Assembly (NCBI RefSeq): GCF_021462225.1
Contig: NC_061811.1
Location: 21,726,663 to 21,790,662, forward strand
Direction of reading: 5' to 3'
DNA: 64,000 nt
Source: Girardinichthys multiradiatus
Taxonomy: Eukaryota > Chordata > Actinopteri > Cyprinodontiformes > Goodeidae
This document shows, one piece after another, positions 58,101-64,000 of the stretch. The notes under the pieces were generated by a model. That model was not told the origin of the DNA and did no database searches. It saw only the letters and a list, made by a program, of their open reading frames with translations. Each line of letters starts with the position of its first letter. The first letter of the stretch is position 1. The position numbers and the translations under genes are program-made.

Positions 58101-59367
58101 AAGGGGTTGTACAATGAAACTGAAACACCTGTCATTTTAGTGTGGGAGGTTTCATGGCTAAATTGGACCAGCCTGGTAGCCAGTCTTCATTGATTGAACA
58201 TTGCACCAGTAAGAGCAGAGTGTGAAGGTTCAATTAGCAGGGTAAGAGCACAGTTTTGCTCAAAATATTGAAATGCACACAACATTATGAGTGACATACC
58301 AGAGTTCAAAAGAGGACAAATTGTTGGTGCACGTCTTGCTGGCGCATCTGTGACCAAGACAGCAAGTCTTTGTGATGTATCAAGAGCCACGGTATCCAGG
58401 GTAATGTCAGCATACCACCAAGAAGGATGAACCACATCCAACAGGATTAACTGTGGACGAAAGAGGAAGCTGTCTGAAAGGGATGTTCGGGTGCTAACCC
58501 GGATTGTATCCAAAAAAACATAAAACCACGGCTGCCCAAATCACGGCAGAATTAAATGTGCACCTCAACTCTCCTGTTTCCACCAGAACTGTCCGTCGGG
58601 AGCTCCACAGGGTCAATATACATGGCTGGGCTGCTATAGCCAAACCTTTGGTCACTCATGCCAATGCCAAACGTCGGTTTCAATGGTGCAAGGAGCGCAA
58701 ATCTTGGGCTGTGGACAATGTGAAACATGTATTGTTCTCTGATGAGTCCACCTTTACTGTTTTCCCCACATCCGGGAGAGTTACGGTGTGGAGAAGCCCC
58801 AAAGAAGCGTACCACCCAGACTGTTGCATGCCCAGAGTGAAGCATGGGGGTGGATCAGTGATGGTTTGGGCTGCCATATCTTCTGCTATCTGCCAATACT
58901 TGTGCTAGATGGGCGCGTCACTGCCAAGGACTACCGAACCATTCTTGAGGAACATGTGCATCCAATGGTTCAAACATTGTATGCTGAAGGCGGTGCCGTG
59001 TATCAGGATGACAATGCACCAATACACACAACAAGACTGGTGAAAGATTGGTTTGATGAACATGAAAGTGAAGTTGAACATCTCCCATGGCCTGCACAGT
59101 CACCAGATCTAAATATTATTGAGCCACTTTGGGGTGTTTTGGAGGAGCGAGTCAGGAGACGTTTTCCTCCACCAGTATCACGTAGTGACCTGGCCACTAT
59201 CCTGCAAGAAGAATGGCTTAAAATCCCTCTGACCACTGTGCAGGACTTGTATATGTCATTCCCAAGACGAATTGACGCTATATTGGCTGCAAAAGGAGGC
59301 CCTACACCATACTAATAAATTATTGTGGTCTAAAACCAGGTGTTTCAGTTTCATTGTCCAATCCCTT
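58101..59367 (+). mobile_element. near full-length Tc1/mariner element, DD36E type
   Basis: Terminal inverted repeats of about 30 bp: AAGGGGTTGTACAATGAAAC at the left, and the complement-matched sequence at the right, read as AAGGGATTGGACAATGAAAC. Both continue with TGAAACACCTG. TA precedes the left end at 58099-58100; the right flank reads GT, so the TA duplication is lost on one side. The ~1.27-kb element holds one transposase gene in a single orientation. It is recent enough to be nearly complete but is inactivated. Confidence 0.88.
58287..59315 (+). pseudogene. Tc1/mariner transposase, DD36E spacing, inactivated
   Basis: The start ATG at 58287 opens a helix-turn-helix domain (Lys-Thr-Ala-Ser-Leu..Arg-Ala-Thr-Val-Ser-Arg). 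Breaks are a TGA at 58428-58430, a frameshift in an A-run near 58512-58519, and a second frameshift near 58880-58895. The catalytic domain shows Phe-Ser-Asp-Glu-Ser-Thr (first Asp), Gln-Asp-Asp-Asn-Ala-Pro (second Asp) and Asn-Ile-Ile-Glu-Pro-Leu-Trp (Glu). I count 36 residues between the second Asp and the Glu, whereas classical Tc1 has 34. That spacing defines a separate group (DD36E, called Incomer). The stop codon lies at the right end, in a Gly-Gly-Pro-Thr-Pro-Tyr C-terminus. Confidence 0.88.
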
Positions 59368-59638
59368 GTCCAAGGGATTTTGTGAATCATTCTTGATTAT
59401 GATTTGAAGATGAAACCAGGGCAGATCTTTAAAACTGAACAATTATCCCAAATACACAGCCAAGGAAACTCTTAAGGGGAAAACATGGTTTGGCGTATTC
59501 AAACCGGATGTCCGCTGGACTTGTCAATGCAAAGCTCAATTTTTACGACCGCGTACGCATACGCTATGTCACACAATACAAACTGCTCGGCGGGAAATGT
59601 CTCCACATTGAACTGTTTTATATGTGACACACTGCTGC
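59368..59638. other. flank, small palindrome near the transposon end
   Basis: AATCCCTT-GTCC-AAGGGATT (59360-59379) straddles the right end of the transposon. The rest to 59638 turns GC-richer, with alternating 'gcgtacgcatacgc'. No gene is seen. Confidence 0.5.
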
Positions 59639-59716
59639 GAGCAGCCGGGTTTGAGTGCAAGCAGCTGGTCATGAGTACGAGCAGCCGGTCGCAATACAAG
59701 CAGCCGGTCGCAAGTA
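59639..59716. repeat. 20-bp minisatellite, four units
   Basis: Four adjacent units of 19-20 bp, each built as (G/A)AGCAGC(C/T)GGT followed by a variable tail. It lies in a GC-richer block of about 300 bp and accounts for the open frames on both strands here. Confidence 0.8.
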
Positions 59717-62700
59717 TTTGCAGTGTCACTGCCACTCTCTGCGCCACACTGACAGGTGTATTCCCCTTCTTTGGCCCTACTTTAAACAATACCTTCTTTT
59801 CTCTTTCTTTTTCCAAAGCTACACGCCAAATCAGCTCTGCCTCCCCCATCCGATGACCCCATAGAAGAAATGGTGGGAAATGTGGGAATTTTTCACCAGA
59901 AATATAGGAAATTGACACACTCAACTATGAAGCATTATACGTCCGTGGACAGTGTGCCGAGGTCCATGCTGATCACAGTACACACATGACTATGTAGTGC
60001 CCTTTAGTTGGTTTCAAAGAAAAAAAAAATGCTGCTAAAAATGCCCAGCCAATCACCCGGCATGAATCTTACCGAAAATCTGTGTGAAAAACTGAAGATA
60101 AAAGTGCACAGAAGAGGAGCAGAGAACCTTGAAATTGTGAAGACACTTGTTTTGAAGGAATGGGTTTAAAACACAAAAGTGCAATGAATGAGACTTGTTT
60201 CTCTGTACTGGAGACGTCTTAAAGCCTTCTGTTACTAAAGAGGCTTTTCTGCTAAGTATTTAATACATTTAAAGAAGTGAATTCAATACTTATCATTTTC
60301 CACTAAATGAGACATAACTAAATTCATGGACTACTTTGTTTGGATTTCTCTGTATGTTTGGATTACTCGGGTAAAAAAAAATCACACCTGAAATCAGGTG
60401 TGAATTTTATGTCAACAAGCCCACAAGCAACATACTCATGAAGCCAAACTATGTGTTCCATACTTTTCCTCCTGCATTGGAAATTCCCATTTAGCCTGAG
60501 GGGAAAAAAACATTCCAGAATCCTTATAGTTTGACCACTTCTAAGCCATAGCAGAGCAGCAAATCTACTACCTGTGCACCTACCCTCTTTCCACTTTTCA
60601 TGGACAATTGGCTTCTTTTCTGGACCACTGCACTGCTGTGAAACACAGGCCACAAGCACCACATACATCATGTATAGTACTGTCCACAAAAACTATTTGT
60701 TCCTTTGCTGCCTTGTGAGACTTTTTGTTTTTCTCTTCTGGTTTCTTCTGTTGCTTGTTTAGTTTTTTTTTTGTTTTTTTTTACAAAAATAAAAGGCTTG
60801 TTTTGCAGAGATGGCTGGGGTTGAGGATAATTTGCACATCCAACCATCTTATGTCCAGACCCTTTGGATGATATCACTTTATTGTCAAAAACAGAAAAGA
60901 AAACATTTTTGTCTTCCTTTGCCTCACATTAAGTTGCTCATACTAAAGCCAAAAAGATACAGGAGGGTGTATGTTCATGCATAGGGACAATAAAGTGACA
61001 GTGTGAATCTATCTTTATGCATCAATCCACTCTGCATTTGAAAGATTTCTGAGTGTGGGTGGGAAAAAGTCACACTATTAACTCTCCCTTGAATATGTGG
61101 AGGAGATTGTGTTTATGTTTTCTATGAATATATTTTGAGAGACATTAAAAACCACCAGCCTTCTCGGTTGCATGCACCAAGCAGAAACACAAACTGATAA
61201 ATAATTTAAAGCACATAGGAGCAAACTCTATATTTTTGCTATGTTTCTTGGACATGTTATCAGTTGATGTTTAACGCTGGAACATTTTTAATTAAAGAAC
61301 AAACTTCAACAATTTATCAAGCTCAGATTCACCCATCTGTTAAGCATATGGCATTTTCCTCCCTTTCTTGCATACTTAAAATCACTGCACTGTCTAAATA
61401 GGCTGCGGTTTGATTATTACTACATGGTTTGTATTAGGCTCCTCTATGTTTGCCAGTTAAAAGCACATTGAACATGTTCTAAATGCACTCAGAATAAACT
61501 TGTTTTTTAATTATTATTCTTTTTATAATTACAGATTTTTCACTAATTCAAACACTGTTAGATTTATAATGCAGAGTCCAATATACAGATGCACTGCAAT
61601 TAATATTTGGTTAAACCTCCCTTGGCAAAGTGCAGAAAAACAACATATTTTTGCGTTCATCTAAATCAGGGGGGCTGTGGGTATGTATTTGAGGGAAAAT
61701 TTGCAAACCTTTGCACATATTTATTGATTTCAAAGACATCATTAAAAGTCAAAATGAATCTATTCTTGTTTACATGACTTATAACTCAACAATTAAACTT
61801 AAAAAAACTCCAAACACCAAGAACTTGGTCAATTAGCCATTGATCTGATTGGACAAAATTAACGGTTGCCTCTCAGATGCCAATAAATCAATAGTTCTCT
61901 AGTTCAGTCGGAAAATATAAGTAACTCACACAACATTTCTCAACAGAAGACAAATGACTAAACCTAGTAGAAAAATGGGAAATTTGAGTCTTGAAATATG
62001 GAATTCTGACAAGAAAAAGTTGTCAAAACCCTGTTTCTTGTATTCAACAAGTGAGGAAAACATCAGGGACAAGGTGCTTTCTCCTGATGAGGATTTCTGA
62101 GCTTCTGATCAACTGGACACTGGTCAACCTCAAAATCCCTTAATTCTGTTTACGGTCTGATCAATCAGGCCTTGGGGGCAAATGACGGATGAGACTGTTG
62201 AAAGAGTTTTACAATGGTTTTATGGCTTGCTGCACACAAACAATTAGTATTATTTGACTAACATTGCCTAAAACGCCAGATTATGTTTTAGGACCATGAA
62301 AGGATTGCTTAAAATGGCTGCAGGAGTCTCATGTGCTGTCAACAATGTATTAGTCTGACTGTACAGTAATTTTCCATGAGTTGAGGACAAAATGTGAGTG
62401 TATGTGTGAAAGAGATGTGAAGGCGGAGAGGGTTACACATGAAGTAAAGGAGAAAAGTCTATATTTCTACTTTCCAGCATCAGAGTACAGTTTGATGTCA
62501 AGATAATTAGTGTTTGAGTTTGGAAAGTTAAGATGAAGTCAGACAAAATTAGGCTAACCTGACCTCAGGTAATTATGCAGCATATTGATATCCAATAACC
62601 AATTCATTTAGCTCTTTGGACTTTTGTAACTCATAACCACTGAGATACTGTTCAAGTTCACTGACATTAATCTGCAGAGGTAGTACTGTTAGGGATCAGT

Positions 62701-63020
62701 ATTATGTTCTCTTTTAAGACACTTGGCAAAAATTTAAATTTTTGGTTTGTTATCAATGTTTCTAGTACAGATAGATTAAGAGTCAGCCATGCTTTCTGCC
62801 TGCTAATAATTTGTTCATTCATTAGTCTGTGATTTTATGGAGTCAGTCTTCCCTGTATGAGACAGCGCTCACACTGATCTCAATTAAAGATATGAATTAA
62901 ATGCAAATAGAACATACTAAATAAAAAGAGCATTTTTAATTAATTTAATGTCTTTTACAGTTTTGCATTTTATTTCTCTCTCACCTCGTGACCTAATGGT
63001 AACATTTTCTGTCATTGCAG
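59717..63020. other. intergenic or intronic, nothing recognised
   Basis: AT-rich sequence. A small perfect palindrome TCACACCTGA-AA-TCAGGTGTGA lies at 60382-60403. No exon with credible splice sites was seen before 63021. The last ~60 bp (from about 62960) is the pyrimidine-rich region expected before a 3' splice site. Confidence 0.45.
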
Positions 63021-63131
63021 GTGAATCTCTAGACAGCAGGAATGCTATCGGGATTCCCCGAGGGTACTGGAGCTTTTCCTGGGTAGCCGAGGATGACCTG
63101 AGTTTTCCAAATGACACCGCAACCAAGTCAG
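63021..63131 (+). CDS. single internal exon of an unidentified host gene
   Basis: A 111-bp exon is bounded by a consensus acceptor (TTTTCTGTCATTGCAG, ending 63020) and a consensus donor (G|GTGAGT, intron from 63132). It has one open frame, split after the first codon base at both sides (phase 1-1, so skipping would keep the frame). It encodes about 37 residues, including Arg-Gly-Tyr-Trp-Ser-Phe-Ser-Trp, an acidic Ala-Glu-Asp-Asp stretch and an Asn-Asp-Thr sequon. Phase 1-1 exons are common in modular extracellular proteins. The other frame starting at the acceptor meets a TAG at once, which supports this frame. I do not recognise the gene. No other exon was found. Confidence 0.72.
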
Positions 63132-63904
63132 GTGAGTTTGTTGTTGTCAGCTTTCCTCAGAAAGATGGACAGGATGAGGAGCCTCTGTCCTCCACAGTCT
63201 TTGTTCCCAATTGGCCTCGACACCAGGCGTCATCTCCCCATCAGCTTACATGAACGTTTCTGTCTCGCCTTCCTCTGATCATAGCTCCTGGCACCGTCAC
63301 ATCACTCATAGTTCTTTGTGGCAACATTGGGGCTCAGTAGATAACAATAAAATGGAGCAGAGATAAAAAATTAACAAAGAAAAACTTAAATAAATGTTTA
63401 CTGTCGTTTTATAAAAAAAATATATATATATGCAATTAAATTCAAAGCATGCAGCCATTATATAATTGTTTAAACACAAGCAAACATAAGGCAAGGAAAT
63501 TTTATAAAAAGGAATAAAGTATACCAGAGCAAGAGGCTTTTATCTCCCCAAAGAATTTAAAGACCCAAAAAGAGGTTGAAACTACCATAAACTACCAGAG
63601 AAGTGTACCATAGCCAATTCCTAACCATGCTAACACCTGAACCTCCTACCTGCAGGAATATTCCAGCAGCATGAGCTAAGTAGATTAGCAAACGTAAAGA
63701 TTACTGTGCCTATTCATTTTCCTTGTAAAGGTTCTGATTTGGTTCTAATGGTTAATGCTTAAGTGACCTGTGAATGTAATCATAACTCTTAAACATGTTT
63801 TGTTTTTCTTACATTTACGTTTCCTGCTGTAATCTATTTTACTGGGATATTATGTAAAACACTAACACCAATTGGGGCAGAATTGTAAGTTACAGTATAT
63901 CTGC
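63132..63904 (+). other. intron sequence, nothing recognised
   Basis: If the exon call is right, this is intron downstream of it. It starts with the GTGAGT donor. A short (TA)n lies at 63420-63431. No second exon was found. Confidence 0.45.
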
Positions 63905-64000
63905 AAAAACTCAACTTTGAACATTCAGAATTTTTTATTTTGACCAGTCTTCTTTGCAAAACAGATTTAGATTTAGGTCTGGACTTTGACTGGGCCATTG
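63905..64000 (-). mobile_element. Tc1-like transposon relic, cut by window end
   Basis: The segment 'taggtctggactttgactgggccatt' with its upstream 'acagattta' part matches 53600-53640. It is the 3' side of the same antisense Tc1 family, running out of the window. Confidence 0.6.

Noticed and set aside
59485..59924. Opposed long frames (123 and 141 codons)
   Set aside because: They depend on the GC-rich minisatellite block; no domain and no splice sites.

Overview
The window reads as non-coding teleost fish DNA. Nearly every coding signal belongs to a transposable element typical of fish: L2/CR1/Rex1-type LINEs, Tc1/mariner transposons at all stages of decay, tRNA-derived SINEs and LTR-like pieces. 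Between them lies AT-rich, apparently single-copy sequence. No bacterial-style operons, rRNA genes or CRISPR arrays are visible. The species cannot be fixed from the sequence alone. The only convincing piece of a host protein gene is one 111-bp exon with consensus splice sites at 63021-63131, so much of the window may be intron or distal intergenic DNA of that unidentified gene.

Layout. 0.1-1.2 kb: LTR-like segment followed by a broken proline-rich repeat ORF. 1.2-6.7 kb: no recognised gene. 6.7-8.2 kb: L2 3' end, tRNA-SINE and a Tc1 relic. 12.27-13.18 kb: an internally deleted Tc1 element with ~200-bp inverted repeats and a TA duplication. 13.6-16.5 kb: a LINE with a 631-codon open RT frame on the minus strand, then a C-terminal LINE relic on the plus strand. 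18.1-24.9 kb: an L2-type LINE (minus) with an open SGNH-hydrolase ORF1, split by a second LINE (plus, 20.8-23.0 kb). 25.6-29.7 kb: SINE, Tc1 relics and a possible solo LTR. 33.9-34.2 kb: GC-richer candidate conserved element. 35-37.8 kb: Tc1 relics. 39.7 kb: a promoter-like cluster on the minus strand. 41.9-42.8 kb: a chimeric LINE, with the 5' end of one family joined to the 3' end of another. 45-49.5 kb: a MITE-like piece and Tc1 relics. 50.5-52.3 kb: a long TA microsatellite and a 1.2-kb structure whose two inverted arms carry a 21-bp tandem motif. 53.4-55 kb: a Tc1 relic carrying two tight palindromes, then a LINE 3' fragment. 57.9-59.4 kb: a nearly full-length Tc1-type element with DD36E spacing, inactivated by one stop and two frameshifts. 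59.6 kb: a 20-bp minisatellite. 63.0 kb: the host exon. 63.9 kb: another Tc1 relic cut by the window end.

The elements relate to one another. The 631-codon LINE family recurs at 54.7 kb, the L2 family recurs at 6.7 kb, and the 3' UTR of the inserted LINE (22.8-23.0 kb) recurs at 41.9 kb in the chimera. These internal matches allow family assignment without a database. Assignments to named fish families rest on remembered family features and should be confirmed by search.
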